64,000 nucleotides of DNA from Gloeocapsopsis sp. IPPAS B-1203 (GCF_002749975.1 NZ_PEIG01000008.1:204201-268200), one strand, 5' to 3'; counted from the first letter of the stretch, positions 45,671-55,193 are shown. Numbers and translations are program-made. The notes: generated by a model not told the origin, from the letters alone.

Positions 45671-46711
45671 TTATCGCATATTTTGTTTGCGTTCCGCCTT
45701 GAGATCGCGGCTTCCCACTGCAGCTAGTTCTGCATCCATGAGTGTTTTTCCCGTCGCAGCTAGGTAAACGTCATCTAGGCTAGGGCGCGACTGAGCGATC
45801 CCAAAAACGGGTAAACCCACTGAGTTCAGCGATCGCTGAACAGCAGTTAGGGCATCATTTTGGGGAGTGACAACCAAATTGAGTGAATTACCTTGAGCGC
45901 TATTGATAATCACCTCTTGAACAAAGGGTAAGTTCTCCAATAAGTTTTTTGCTTTTTCTGCTTCTTCTTCTGGAGAAAACTCGCGAATGCGTAAGGTAAT
46001 GCGATCGCCACCCACGCGATCTTTTAATTCTGATGGAGTTCCTACGGCGATAACTTTACCGCGATCAATAATGGCAACGCGATCTGCCAGAGCATCTATT
46101 TCTTCTAAATAATGACTTGTTATGAGGACGGTTGTCCCTGCTGCTCGAATTTGACGCAAGAAATTCCAGACAATGAATCGACTTTCAATGTCAAGTCCTA
46201 CCGTCGGTTCATCTAAAACGAGAACATCTGGTGCATGAAGTAAACCAGCAGCGAGATCGAGGCGCTTGCGAATTCCGCCAGAATATGTTCCCGTGCGCTT
46301 GTCTGCCCATTCTTCCAAGCCTAGTAAACTAATGACATTCTTAATTCTTTCTTTAGCGACTGCTTTGGGAAGGTGATACAGTGCTGCTTGCAGCTGTAAT
46401 AATTCGCGCCCTGTAAGAATCTTGTCAAGTGCAACTTCTTGAGCTACATAGCCGAGTTTTTTTCTAGCTTCTCTAGGGTTGTCAACTACTGAGATACCAG
46501 AAACAGCAATATTTCCCGCATCTGGTGTTGCCAAAGTACACAAAATTCTCAGTGTTGTTGTCTTTCCGGCTCCATTTGGACCTAGAATGCCAAATATTTC
46601 TCCTGGTTCGACTTGAAAGGAGACGTCTTGAACAGCTTCCGTTGAGCCGTAGCGTTTCTTTAAATTCTCTATTAAAACAGCAGGAGCCATATAATATATC
46701 TCTGCTTGCAA
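45671..46711 (-). CDS. ABC transporter ATP-binding protein (DrrA-like)
   Basis: 346 residues. ABC ATPase with Walker A GPNGAGKTT, signature YSGGIRKRLDLA, Walker B VLVLDEPTVGLDIES and switch LITSHYLEE. The C-terminal ~100 residues form the DrrA-type extension (GDRITLRIREFSPEEEAEK ... SRPSLDDVYLAATGKTL). The likely start is ATG 46690 (MAPAVLIENLKKRYG); the frame opens seven codons earlier. It works with the permease at 44584 as an exporter; the spacer of about 190 bp between the genes carries repeat phrases. Confidence 0.91.
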   Translation of the reverse strand: MQAEIYYMAPAVLIENLKKRYGSTEAVQDVSFQVEPGEIFGILGPNGAGKTTTLRILCTLATPDAGNIAVSGISVVDNPREARKKLGYVAQEVALDKILTGRELLQLQAALYHLPKAVAKERIKNVISLLGLEEWADKRTGTYSGGIRKRLDLAAGLLHAPDVLVLDEPTVGLDIESRFIVWNFLRQIRAAGTTVLITSHYLEEIDALADRVAIIDRGKVIAVGTPSELKDRVGGDRITLRIREFSPEEEAEKAKNLLENLPFVQEVIINSAQGNSLNLVVTPQNDALTAVQRSLNSVGLPVFGIAQSRPSLDDVYLAATGKTLMDAELAAVGSRDLKAERKQNMR

Positions 46712-46766
46712 AAATACACAATTCTATACAATCTATTTTAAGGCTTTAATGCAGTTGGGGATCAAG

Positions 46767-46785
46767 GGTGGGCAAAAAGCCCACC
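46767..46785. terminator. hairpin downstream of ctaB
   Basis: GGTGGGC (46767-46773) - AAAAA - GCCCACC (46779-46785), a perfect 7-bp stem just past the ctaB stop on the minus strand. It may terminate ctaB transcription, although a T-tract is lacking. Half of it is shared with the dispersed repeat at 43989-44002. Confidence 0.45.
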
Positions 46786-46791
46786 TGGTAG

Positions 46792-47739
46792 CTATTTTGT
46801 AACCAAAGCCATCACTGCGGTAGTAACTTGATGTGTAATTGGTAAGCTATCAATCATCATGCCAGCACACAATAGCATCATATAAAGAATTGAGTAGAGG
46901 AAGAGCGATCGCGCTTGTTGTTGATTGCTGGGATCGCGCAACAATGCCCAAGCTTTCTTAATAAAGATGCTTCCTAAAAGCAAGGCAACAATGGCATAGA
47001 ACAGCCCTGAAACATGCAGCGGATAAACAAGTAGCAGTGTTGTGGGAATCAAAATTAAGGTATACCACCAAATCTGCCAAGTCGTTGCTGTATTTCCGGC
47101 AACAACAGGTAACATAGGGACTCCTACTTTGGCATAATCATCTCGGATCATCAGTGCCAATGCCCAAAAGTGTGGCGGTGTCCACAAAAATACGATCCCG
47201 AAGAGTACCCAAGCTGGTACACTTAACGCACCAGTACAAGCTGCCCAGCCAACAAGGGCTGGAATAGCTCCAGCAGCACCACCAATAACAATATTTTGTG
47301 TTGTATGGCGTTTGAGTAGGTGAGTATAGATACCAACATAGAACACAATGCCAGACATGGCTAAGAGTGCACTGAGCAGGTTAGCAAATACTGTAAGTAA
47401 AGTAAAAGATATAGTAGCAAGTGCGATCGCAAAAATCAGTGCATCGCGCGATTGCACTCGTCCTGAGGGGAGTGGACGGTGGCGAGTGCGTTCCATATCA
47501 TAATCGATGTCGCGATCGTAAATACAGTTGATTGTTTGTGCTGCACCAGCCGCAAAAGTACCGCCACTCAAAGTTGCTACAAGTAAAACTGGATCGACTT
47601 TACCATCAGAAGCGATCCACATACTCGCAGCAGTTGTGATTAATAAAAGTGGAATGATCCTTGGCTTTGTCAGTTGGTAGTAGCTTTGAATAACTTGAAA
47701 AAAGTTTTGATGATGGCGTGAGACACTCGTCTCAATCAT
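46792..47739 (-). CDS. ctaB: protoheme IX farnesyltransferase (heme O synthase)
   Basis: 315 residues with about eight or nine transmembrane helices of the UbiA prenyltransferase superfamily. Active-site Asp-rich motif [23 protein letters not shown] (NxxxDxxxD) is clear, and the second motif region is [24 protein letters not shown] with [18 protein letters not shown]. It attaches a farnesyl group to heme B, giving heme O. It is 129 bp downstream of ctaA on the same strand; both serve the oxidase encoded divergently by coxBAC. Confidence 0.95.
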   Translation of the reverse strand: MIETSVSRHHQNFFQVIQSYYQLTKPRIIPLLLITTAASMWIASDGKVDPVLLVATLSGGTFAAGAAQTINCIYDRDIDYDMERTRHRPLPSGRVQSRDALIFAIALATISFTLLTVFANLLSALLAMSGIVFYVGIYTHLLKRHTTQNIVIGGAAGAIPALVGWAACTGALSVPAWVLFGIVFLWTPPHFWALALMIRDDYAKVGVPMLPVVAGNTATTWQIWWYTLILIPTTLLLVYPLHVSGLFYAIVALLLGSIFIKKAWALLRDPSNQQQARSLFLYSILYMMLLCAGMMIDSLPITHQVTTAVMALVTK

Positions 47740-47868
47740 ATTTGCACCAGTTCCTTAATATTTGAAACAACATACAACCAGATGAGCTAACTCGCGAACA
47801 GAATCTGCTCTTGATCAACAAAATTAAATTGTCATTTGCGCTCGATTTTTGTATTGGCTGCAACTTTA

Positions 47869-48813
47869 TCAAATTGATGGTTCAGTTGTAGGAATTGCGA
47901 TAATAGCTGTTGTGCGATCGCGTAATCCCAATACGGTAAAAGCAACTAGCGTTCCCAGTAAAACTGCACCGACTACTTGGTGTGCTACTGTGAGTGGCTC
48001 TACTTGTAGGTGCAAGCGGAATGTTGCTATACCCAACAACATTTGGAGAACCAGCAGCCCACCTGCCATATTTGCGAGTTGTCGTAACGCTGGATGTAAT
48101 GCAGGAGTCCGCCAAGCAAAAAAGACAACGGTAACAATTGCCAAAGTTGGTGGAACGACGCCAGCGATGTGACTATACATTACGTTACACAGAGCATTAC
48201 CCGCAAAACACTGATGCAGTGCCCAGCGAGAAGCTACTAAGGCACCCATCAGGCTTTGTAAATAAACAAGACTAGCTGCAATCAAACCTATCCAAGGAAG
48301 ATTACCTGCTGTACCAGTTCCTTGATAGGGTACTAATGCTGTGCCAATGACAAGTAGTGTCACAAAAAACAGCAGGGCTGTGCCCAAGTGAGCAGTCACA
48401 ATATCAAAACGTAAAAGTTCTGTGACAGTCAAGCCACCTAAAACACCTTGAAAGACAACTAAGCCAAGCGCAAAAGTTGCCGCCCAAGGCAACCACTGCG
48501 GTAACATTCGACGGTTCCACCAAGACAAGCTCGCCAATACGATCGCTCCCAACCCTACCATAGCTGCGTCTAAACGATGAAACCATTCGAGGAATACTTG
48601 AAAATTCATTTGCTTTGCTGGGACAAGCTCACCATAACACAAAGGCCAGTCTGGGCAAGCCAGCCCAGCATTCATCACGCGAGTGGCACTACCGATTGCC
48701 ATCAAAATCAAGGTAGCGATCGCAATTTTCCATACGAGCCGCCGGATTCGTTCTTTTGGCTGCGATTGTTCGCCACTCGTTATAGTTTGTTGATGCAGGA
48801 CGGATTCGGTCAT
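47869..48813 (-). CDS. ctaA: heme A synthase (COX15/CtaA family)
   Basis: 314 residues with eight transmembrane helices in two four-helix bundles. Seen: AIGSATRVMNAGLACPDWPLCYGELVPA (signature with the Cys pair), WFHRLDAAMVGLG (heme His with the Arg), FDIVTAHLGTALLFF, a second-half Cys pair (CFAGNALCN), and VAHQVVGAVLLG. It oxidises heme O to heme A for cytochrome aa3. Divergent from coxB across a 524-bp region. Confidence 0.95.
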   Translation of the reverse strand: MTESVLHQQTITSGEQSQPKERIRRLVWKIAIATLILMAIGSATRVMNAGLACPDWPLCYGELVPAKQMNFQVFLEWFHRLDAAMVGLGAIVLASLSWWNRRMLPQWLPWAATFALGLVVFQGVLGGLTVTELLRFDIVTAHLGTALLFFVTLLVIGTALVPYQGTGTAGNLPWIGLIAASLVYLQSLMGALVASRWALHQCFAGNALCNVMYSHIAGVVPPTLAIVTVVFFAWRTPALHPALRQLANMAGGLLVLQMLLGIATFRLHLQVEPLTVAHQVVGAVLLGTLVAFTVLGLRDRTTAIIAIPTTEPSI

Positions 48814-49337
48814 GAACGATACCTTCTGCCTGTTTGAGAGCTATCAAAGTTAATGTTTTTGTGATTATTTGCTCATTTCCACGCTAGCGCATTCCCAACA
48901 GAAAATGAGCTATAGGAAATAAGAACTTTCAAGTGACTGGATCTCCAACTTTTAAATGACATTGACTATCACTCAAATATTATTGTTAGAGTTTGCTTAT
49001 ATAGCAACGGTCAATATTATTAGGATATTATAGAGGCTTAGAACCATTACTCTAAACGACTTTTAACCCTGACCCCTGACTCATGAACTGTAGGTCTGAG
49101 AAAAGCGCATCCTCTGACCACTCTTATATCAATGACGTCCATTAAGTAACACAATTTACTTTGCTTAACATCTGCCACAGGTGATACTAGAGAAGCACGC
49201 TAACTAAATCTAATTGAGCGATCCCAAAGAAATTAGTAAAAATAACCTTGATTTTCTCGACGGTAGTTTGTCTCTACACTACCGTGGAAGATGAGCAGAG
49301 TTAACAATAGAAGTAAAGTCATTAAAATAGCTAAACC
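48814..49337. other. divergent promoter region between ctaA and coxB
   Basis: About 520 bp without a gene. GCTCATTT (48871-48878) and AAATGAGC (48903-48910) form an 8-bp inverted repeat near ctaA. A CCCTGACCCCTGACTC repeat phrase lies at 49069-49084. A perfect 8-bp inverted repeat lies at 49260-49285, close to coxB. It must contain the promoters of both the heme A branch and the oxidase operon. Confidence 0.5.
49260..49285. promoter_or_regulatory. inverted repeat upstream of coxB
   Basis: ACGGTAGT (49260-49267) and ACTACCGT (49278-49285) form a perfect 8-bp inverted repeat with a 10-base spacer, 52 bp before the coxB start. It could be a regulator site or a 5' leader hairpin. Confidence 0.45.
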
Positions 49338-50423
49338 GTGAACATTCCATCATCGATCTGGACTTTAATCGTCGGTATAGTCGTAACCATAGTTAGCCTT
49401 TGGTACGGTCAAAATCATGGTCTGTTGCCAACACCAGCATCAGATGAAGCCGAGTTGGTAGATAGGCTATTCAATGCAATGTTGACTATCTCCACAGGTT
49501 TATTTCTTATTGTGGAGGGTGCCCTAATTTACTCTGCTGTTCGCTTTCGGCGTCGCCCTGGTGACGATTCTGACGGACCACCCATTTTCGGTAATATACC
49601 ACTAGAAATCTTGTGGACAGCAGTACCAGCAATTCTTGTCATTGGAATTGCGATTTACAGCTTTGATGTTTATAACTCAATTGGTGGCTTCAATCCGCAT
49701 AGTGTGCATGAGGCACCTATAGGAGAGCAAGCAGTCAGAATGCCAGGAGCAGCGATCGCAGCAACACTGAGTGATACACCGCCAAATACAGATTCTAATT
49801 TGAATCAACAGAAGTCTGACGCAGCAATGCAAGACCCAGCAACGGCAGAAGTTCGCAACGCCGATCAAATACCGCAAAGGCAAAACGCTCCAGGTGTAGG
49901 AGTTGTTTCTCCGAGCATCGGTGCAAGTCCCGATCAAGAGGGTACATCCCCAGCTTTAACAGTTAACGTTACAGGATTACAGTACGCTTGGATTTTCACG
50001 TATCCTGATACAGGCATTACAAGTGGTGAATTACACGTTCCGGTAGGACGCGAAGTTCAAATTAGTATGACCGCAAACGATGTCATTCACGCTTTTTGGG
50101 TACCAGAATTACGCCTAAAACAGGATGCAATTCCTGGTAGACAGTCAGAAATTCGATTTACACCGAGAACTGTAGGTGAGTATAAACTGATCTGTGCTGA
50201 ACTCTGTGGTCCATACCACGGTGCAATGAATACACAATTTGTCATTGAAACACCGGAGGCATTTGAACAGTGGCAGCAAGAGCAGATCGCAAACACAGAC
50301 TCGCAACAACTTGTTGCAGTCAACTCGGCTGATTTATCTCCAGCAGAATTTTTAGCTCCCTACATCAGCAATTTAGAAATTCAACCGGAAATGCTTCACC
50401 AAATCCACCACACTCATCATTAG
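49338..50423 (+). CDS. coxB: cytochrome c oxidase subunit II
   Basis: 361 residues starting at GTG. Two N-terminal transmembrane helices (IWTLIVGIVVTIVSLWYG; LFLIVEGALIYSAVRF) precede a cupredoxin domain with the CuA ligands: His of NDVIHAFWVPE, then CAELCGPYHGAM (Cys, Glu, Cys, His, Met). A ~90-residue polar, low-complexity stretch separates the helices from the CuA domain (GEQAVRMPGAAIAATL ... SIGASPDQEGTSPA), as in several cyanobacterial homologues. It accepts electrons from cytochrome c6 or plastocyanin. First gene of coxB-coxA-coxC. Confidence 0.95.
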   Translation: MNIPSSIWTLIVGIVVTIVSLWYGQNHGLLPTPASDEAELVDRLFNAMLTISTGLFLIVEGALIYSAVRFRRRPGDDSDGPPIFGNIPLEILWTAVPAILVIGIAIYSFDVYNSIGGFNPHSVHEAPIGEQAVRMPGAAIAATLSDTPPNTDSNLNQQKSDAAMQDPATAEVRNADQIPQRQNAPGVGVVSPSIGASPDQEGTSPALTVNVTGLQYAWIFTYPDTGITSGELHVPVGREVQISMTANDVIHAFWVPELRLKQDAIPGRQSEIRFTPRTVGEYKLICAELCGPYHGAMNTQFVIETPEAFEQWQQEQIANTDSQQLVAVNSADLSPAEFLAPYISNLEIQPEMLHQIHHTHH

Positions 50424-50489
50424 AGATAGTTAGGAGTTCGACTCATCAGTCTTACTCTCTACTGCCCACTCCCTACTTCCTTTTTCGAT

Positions 50490-52238
50490 ATGACACAAGC
50501 ACAGCTACAAGAAAGCGCTAATCCTGCTCACAGTGAAGAACACGGAGTAAGAAAGTGGCGCGACTACTTCAGCTTTAATACCGATCACAAAGTTATCGGA
50601 ATTCAATATCTCGTCACAACTTTTATTTTTTACTGTATTGGTGGCGTTTTAGCTGACTTAGTACGCACAGAATTAAAAACACCAGAAACTGATTTTGTCA
50701 GTCCAGAAGTCTACAACAGCTTGTTTACACTCCACGCGACGATCATGATTTTCTTGTGGATTGTACCTGCGGGGGCTGGATTTGCCAACTATCTCATTCC
50801 CCTAATGATTGGGGCAAAAGACATGGCATTTCCTCGCTTGAATGCAGTCGCGTTCTGGATGATTCCACCTGCTGGTTTGTTACTTATCAGTAGCTTACTT
50901 GTGGGAGATGCACCTGATGCAGGTTGGACGTCCTATCCACCTTTAAGCTTGGTGACAGGACAGGTGGGTGAAGCAATTTGGATTATGAGCGTCCTCTTAC
51001 TTGGTACTTCTTCCATTCTGGGGGCGATCAATTTTCTGGTGACAATCTGGAAAATGCGGATTCCAGGAATGTCGGTAAACCAAATGCCGTTATTTTGTTG
51101 GGCAATGATTGCTACTTCCGCAATTACTTTGCTTTCTACTCCTGTACTAGCAGGTGCTTTAATTCTTTTAGGGTTTGATTTACTCGCAGGGACAACATTT
51201 TTTAACCCGACTGGCGGTGGAGATCCGATTGTTTACCAGCATATGTTCTGGTTTTACTCCCACCCTGCGGTTTACATTATGATTCTGCCCTTCTTCGGGC
51301 TGATCTCCGAAATTTTGCCAGTACACGCCCGTAAACCAGTTTTTGGTTATCAAGCGATCGCTTATTCAAGTTTGGCAATCAGCTTTTTGGGCTTAATCGT
51401 CTGGGCGCACCATATGTTTACTAGTGGTATTCCTGGTTGGTTGCGGATGTTCTTTATGATCACAACAATGATCATCGCTGTACCCACAGGGATCAAAGTT
51501 TTTAGCTGGGTAGCCACAGTTTGGGGTGGTAAGCTTCGTCTTAATAGCGCCATGCTGTTTGCTATGGGTTTTGTCGGCACGTTTGTTATCGGTGGTATTA
51601 GCGGCGTCATGTTAGCTGCTGTACCTTTTGATATTCACGTTCATGATACCTATTTTGTTGTTGCTCACCTGCACTATGTTCTCTTTGGAGGTAGTGTCTT
51701 AGGTATCTTTGCGGGTTATTACCACTGGTTTCCTAAGATTACTGGGCGAATGCTCAACGAGTTTTGGGGCAGAGTTCACTTTGCTCTCACGATTGTAGGC
51801 TTAAATCTGACTTTCTTGCCTATGCACAAGTTGGGCATGATGGGCATGAACCGACGGATTGCAGTGTACGATCCTAAATTTGAAACAATCAACTTTATCT
51901 GCACAATGGGTTCTTATTTGCTTGCCGTTTCTACTTTTCCGTTCATCATCAATGCTATTTGGAGTTGGATGTACGGTCCTAAGGCAGGTAATAACCCTTG
52001 GCAAGCATTAACCTTAGAGTGGATGACGACTTCACCACCAGCAATTGAGAATTTTGACAAGCTACCTGTGCTAGCAACAGGACCTTATGACTATGGTATG
52101 AGTAATGCTGATGATCAAGAAGTGGAGGATGTGCCACTATCTGATGAAAGAGAACCTGCTTTAGCTGCTGGTCCTAATTCAGCATTACGTGCTGATCCCG
52201 ATCCCAAATTTGCTGCTAACCCTGAAGACCGCAAATAA
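50490..52238 (+). CDS. coxA: cytochrome c oxidase subunit I
   Basis: 582 residues with 12 transmembrane helices. Metal ligands: heme a His in LFTLHATIMIF, CuB His and crosslinked Tyr in FWFYSHPAVYIMIL, the CuB pair in VWAHHMFTSG, and the heme a3/a His residues in HVHDTYFVVAHLHYVLFGG. D- and K-channel-type residues appear present but were not checked one by one. The acidic C-terminal tail (DDQEVEDVPLSDEREP) is variable. Catalyses oxygen reduction and proton pumping. Confidence 0.96.
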   Translation: MTQAQLQESANPAHSEEHGVRKWRDYFSFNTDHKVIGIQYLVTTFIFYCIGGVLADLVRTELKTPETDFVSPEVYNSLFTLHATIMIFLWIVPAGAGFANYLIPLMIGAKDMAFPRLNAVAFWMIPPAGLLLISSLLVGDAPDAGWTSYPPLSLVTGQVGEAIWIMSVLLLGTSSILGAINFLVTIWKMRIPGMSVNQMPLFCWAMIATSAITLLSTPVLAGALILLGFDLLAGTTFFNPTGGGDPIVYQHMFWFYSHPAVYIMILPFFGLISEILPVHARKPVFGYQAIAYSSLAISFLGLIVWAHHMFTSGIPGWLRMFFMITTMIIAVPTGIKVFSWVATVWGGKLRLNSAMLFAMGFVGTFVIGGISGVMLAAVPFDIHVHDTYFVVAHLHYVLFGGSVLGIFAGYYHWFPKITGRMLNEFWGRVHFALTIVGLNLTFLPMHKLGMMGMNRRIAVYDPKFETINFICTMGSYLLAVSTFPFIINAIWSWMYGPKAGNNPWQALTLEWMTTSPPAIENFDKLPVLATGPYDYGMSNADDQEVEDVPLSDEREPALAAGPNSALRADPDPKFAANPEDRK

Positions 52239-52314
52239 CTTGATAAGTTGTGAGCAATCAGTTTTTATGGTGGCTCACGATTTACTATTCCTACATTCGT
52301 TATCAAATTAAATC

Positions 52315-52935
52315 ATGCAAAGTCAAACTATTGACCCAGCAAAAACAGCGCTTAACTACCATCACACTGAAGCTGAAGCGCATCATGAGGAACATCCAGA
52401 TCATCGTATTACTGGACTTATTATGTTTCTGGTAGCTGAAGGAATGATTTTCTTCGGTATGTTTGGTGCGTATTTGGCTTTTCGATCTGTGCTACCATCG
52501 TGGCCTCCCGAAGGAACACCAGAATTAGAACTTTTGTTACCTGGAGTTAACACGATCATTCTAATTTCTAGTAGTTTTGTCATGCATAATGCAGACACTG
52601 CCATCAAAAAAAATGATGTAGGTGGAATGCGTACTTGGCTCGCAATTACTGCGGCAATGGGCGCAATCTTCTTAGCTGGACAGCTTTACGAGTACAGTAA
52701 TTTAGAATTTGGTCTAACTACCAATTTATTTGCTAGTGCCTTTTATGTCCTGACTGGCTTTCACGGATTGCACGTTTTTATTGGACTAGTCGCGATTTTG
52801 GCTGTTTTATGGCGATCGCGTGTTGCTGGTCACTATTCAAATGAAAAACACTTTGGCGTAGAAGCTGCAGAAATCTACTGGCATTTTGTTGATGTTGTGT
52901 GGATTGTTTTATTTGGGCTATTGTACATTCTCTAA
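52315..52935 (+). CDS. coxC: cytochrome c oxidase subunit III
   Basis: 206 residues, five transmembrane helices, as in the short bacterial form. Conserved stretches: LIMFLVAEGMIFFGMFGAYLAFR, GAIFLAGQLYEYSNLEFGLT, YVLTGFHGLHVFIGL and AAEIYWHFVDVVWIVLFGLLYIL (with the conserved WHFVDVVW). It ends the coxBAC operon and is followed by a strong terminator. Confidence 0.95.
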   Translation: MQSQTIDPAKTALNYHHTEAEAHHEEHPDHRITGLIMFLVAEGMIFFGMFGAYLAFRSVLPSWPPEGTPELELLLPGVNTIILISSSFVMHNADTAIKKNDVGGMRTWLAITAAMGAIFLAGQLYEYSNLEFGLTTNLFASAFYVLTGFHGLHVFIGLVAILAVLWRSRVAGHYSNEKHFGVEAAEIYWHFVDVVWIVLFGLLYIL

Positions 52936-52972
52936 ATCAACTGGCGATCGTATTGAGTTATTAGTCAGTAGC

Positions 52973-52998
52973 AAAGCCCCTGCAATGGGGTTTTTCTT
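52973..52998 (+). terminator. intrinsic terminator of the coxBAC operon
   Basis: AAAGCCCC (52973-52980), loop TGCAAT, GGGGTTTT (52987-52994), then a T-rich run (TTTTTCTTTT). A classical rho-independent terminator 38 bp after coxC, reaching the stop codon of the convergent regulator gene. Confidence 0.75.
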
Positions 52999-54186
52999 TT
53001 ACACAGTGTAGATATCTTTTGCGGGTAATCTATCGAATAAACTTTGTTCTTTAAGAATAATATGATTTTTGGCATCGATAGAGATTTTACCTTCATCTTG
53101 AAGTTTTCCTAACAATCGCGTAACTGTCACGCGGGTCGTTGAACAAGCTTCAGCTAATTCTTGATGTGTAAAGCGCACGCTCAAACGAATTCCTCGCTCA
53201 GTTGGCTGACCAATTTCTTGTTTTAATAGCTGTAGTAACTGCTCAAAACGATCTTTGACTCGCCTTTGCCCAAAAATAGCTAACAAAGCTTCAGATTGCC
53301 GTAACCTTTGATTAATGCGCGGTAATACTTGAGCAGCCAGCAACGGTGATGCAGCAAGTTCGTTAAAGGAGTAGCACAGTAATTGAACTTGGGATAGCGC
53401 AGTAGCTTGATATGTGTGTAGCGATGTTAGCTCGACGCCAAAGGGCATTCCAGGTCCTGCCAAACCTACAACAACCTCTTCCCCAGTTTCACTTAAAGTA
53501 CTAAGCTTGACAATTCCTTGATCGACTTGCCAAATCATTTGTGGCTTAAGCGGTATTAGTTCGCCTTTTAGATAAACATATTTACGGCGATCGCCATTCG
53601 ATGTTTCTTCTTGATCTGTGCAAGGTTGATCCTGAACAGCATTCACCTGGCGAATACATACTTGCATTTTGCTATTGTTACCTGCGTTACCTATTACGAT
53701 AGCTACTGTTAATACTACCTTTATAGGTGCCTGATTACGCGGGCAAAGATTTACCACCCACTCCAGCGATTGTGCTTGCTGCAACTGCATCAACTTACTG
53801 TAAAGCGCTTGGCGTTCGTCTTCTGCAACAAAAATAATCAGCGGTTTGCCCACCAAAAATCGCTGTGGAACATTAAACAGTTTAGCCGCAGCACGATTTG
53901 CTTCTTCTATCTTTCCAGACTTATCGATGACAATATAACCATCAGGAGCAAAATCAAATAGTTCTTGATAGCGGCAAACTTGTAATTCAAGTGCTGCTTG
54001 TGTCGCCAAGAGTTCTTTATTCTGACGCTGTAGCTCATCTACTGTTAGTTGTAACTCTTCTGATACAATGCCAAGATTTGTAAGAGCTATCGGTAGCATC
54101 TCTTGCGAAGCATCTGGTGAATTACCTAGCTGATATAAACTTTCTATTTGTTTATAGACTGGTTGAGCAAATTTATCTACATTCAC
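52999..54186 (-). CDS. PAS domain-containing CRP/FNR-family transcriptional regulator
   Basis: 395 residues. An N-terminal coiled coil (VSEELQLTVDELQRQNKELLATQAALE) is followed by a PAS domain (about 70-170: RYQELFDFAPDGYIVIDKSGKIEEANRAAAKLF, seen in parts), a cyclic-nucleotide-binding-like domain (about 200-290; WQVDQGIVKLSTLSETGEEVVVGLAGPG) and a Crp-type winged helix (RFTHQELAEACSTTRVTVTRLLGKL). No FNR iron-sulphur cysteine cluster was seen. Its location tail-to-tail with coxC suggests, but does not show, control of respiration genes. Ligands of both sensory domains are unknown. Confidence 0.88.
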   Translation of the reverse strand: MNVDKFAQPVYKQIESLYQLGNSPDASQEMLPIALTNLGIVSEELQLTVDELQRQNKELLATQAALELQVCRYQELFDFAPDGYIVIDKSGKIEEANRAAAKLFNVPQRFLVGKPLIIFVAEDERQALYSKLMQLQQAQSLEWVVNLCPRNQAPIKVVLTVAIVIGNAGNNSKMQVCIRQVNAVQDQPCTDQEETSNGDRRKYVYLKGELIPLKPQMIWQVDQGIVKLSTLSETGEEVVVGLAGPGMPFGVELTSLHTYQATALSQVQLLCYSFNELAASPLLAAQVLPRINQRLRQSEALLAIFGQRRVKDRFEQLLQLLKQEIGQPTERGIRLSVRFTHQELAEACSTTRVTVTRLLGKLQDEGKISIDAKNHIILKEQSLFDRLPAKDIYTV

Positions 54187-54433
54187 ATGCTATCTCCAAG
54201 AGTAATAGTAACTTAGCTTGCAAAATTTAAACTCGACATTTTCCTTACTGAATATTTAGCCCTTGAAGCAGCACAATCATGTTGGGCTACTGGTGGATGG
54301 TTAGCGTAAAAGTGCTTATAGCCTTGTCAACCTTTTTAAGAAACTACGCATTTTTTGCTTAAACCATTCTTTAGAGAGATGCGCCATATCTAAAACTAAG
54401 TTACTTTCGTTCCAGAGATTTAGTCAGCTTTGT

Positions 54434-54448
54434 ACTCCTGTCAGGAGT
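54434..54448. promoter_or_regulatory. 15-bp perfect palindrome upstream of the PAS-CRP gene
   Basis: ACTCCTG-T-CAGGAGT, a 7-1-7 perfect palindrome about 250 bp upstream of the regulator start, in otherwise AT-rich DNA. Candidate operator or small hairpin. Confidence 0.3.
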
Positions 54449-54714
54449 CACTTAAAATGTTGTCTCAATTCTATTAATTAAACAATTATTCTTAACTCTA
54501 TTGTAGGAGATAGCTTTTACTAAAACATAAAAAAAATATTAGTATATGTCCTTAACTAAGAAATGAGTAGCCTTTACATCCACGAATTATAAGATGAAAA
54601 AAGTAAAGAATCTACAGACAATTCACCTATTATTATGGAGAAATTTAAGCTTGAAGTTTTTTTAGTTTTTATGACTATTAATGAACTAAACGTAGCTCAC
54701 AACAAGGAATAACA

Positions 54715-54810
54715 ATGCATGCAAAACGTGCCGCGCATTTTAGATTTTTTAAAACTGGCAGCAAGAAGAATATCAAAGGGCTGGTAGTAATGCTTTACAT
54801 AAACAGATAG
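54715..54810 (+). CDS. possible very small ORF (31 codons)
   Basis: ATG 54715 is preceded by AAGGAA at suitable spacing, and the frame encodes a basic 31-residue peptide (MHAKRAAHFRFFKTGSKKN...). Without comparison to relatives it cannot be told from a chance frame. Confidence 0.15.
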   Translation: MHAKRAAHFRFFKTGSKKNIKGLVVMLYINR

Positions 54811-54911
54811 GAGAATGCGTCTTCGATAAACTTGTAAATTTGTAAATTTAAATTATATTTAAAGTACTAGCTCAACTAGGTGTATACAGTATTTATAGGA
54901 ATACAAAAAAT

Positions 54912-55136
54912 ATGAGTCAGTATAAAATTCACGATGAATATAGTTTGGCAGAAGCTGCTGATATGCTAGGAGAGAAAGCTATGGAGCTAGGCTTAATTCC
55001 TAGTTTCGTTGTTCGACACTTTCCTGATAACAGACAGTACTATATTCCTAATGAAAAGGAATCAGAGGCACTCACACCAGAGGAAGCTTACATGAAGCTA
55101 AAAAAATTAGTTGAAACAGCAGAACAACAAGCATAA
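54912..55136 (+). CDS. conserved-looking hypothetical small protein
   Basis: 74 residues, soluble, with balanced composition: MSQYKIHDEYSLAEAADMLG, then GLIPSFVVRHFPDNRQYYIP and ALTPEEAYMKLKKLVETAE. The chain looks like a compact alpha/beta domain and the codon pattern is coding-like. Family not recognised. Confidence 0.6.
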   Translation: MSQYKIHDEYSLAEAADMLGEKAMELGLIPSFVVRHFPDNRQYYIPNEKESEALTPEEAYMKLKKLVETAEQQA

Positions 55137-55193
55137 ATAGTTTGCTACTAGCAAACTAGTTAGTAGAAGGGCATCAAGAAGCACAAAGTGATC

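Larger units (their letters stand above)
54187..54911. other. long AT-rich intergenic region
   Basis: About 725 bp with no supported gene longer than 60 codons. It holds a 15-bp palindrome (54434-54448), a 23-codon minus-strand frame (54316-54387) and a 31-codon plus-strand frame (54715-54810) with AAGGAA upstream. Upstream sequences of both the PAS-CRP gene and the small protein at 54912 are included. Confidence 0.5.
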
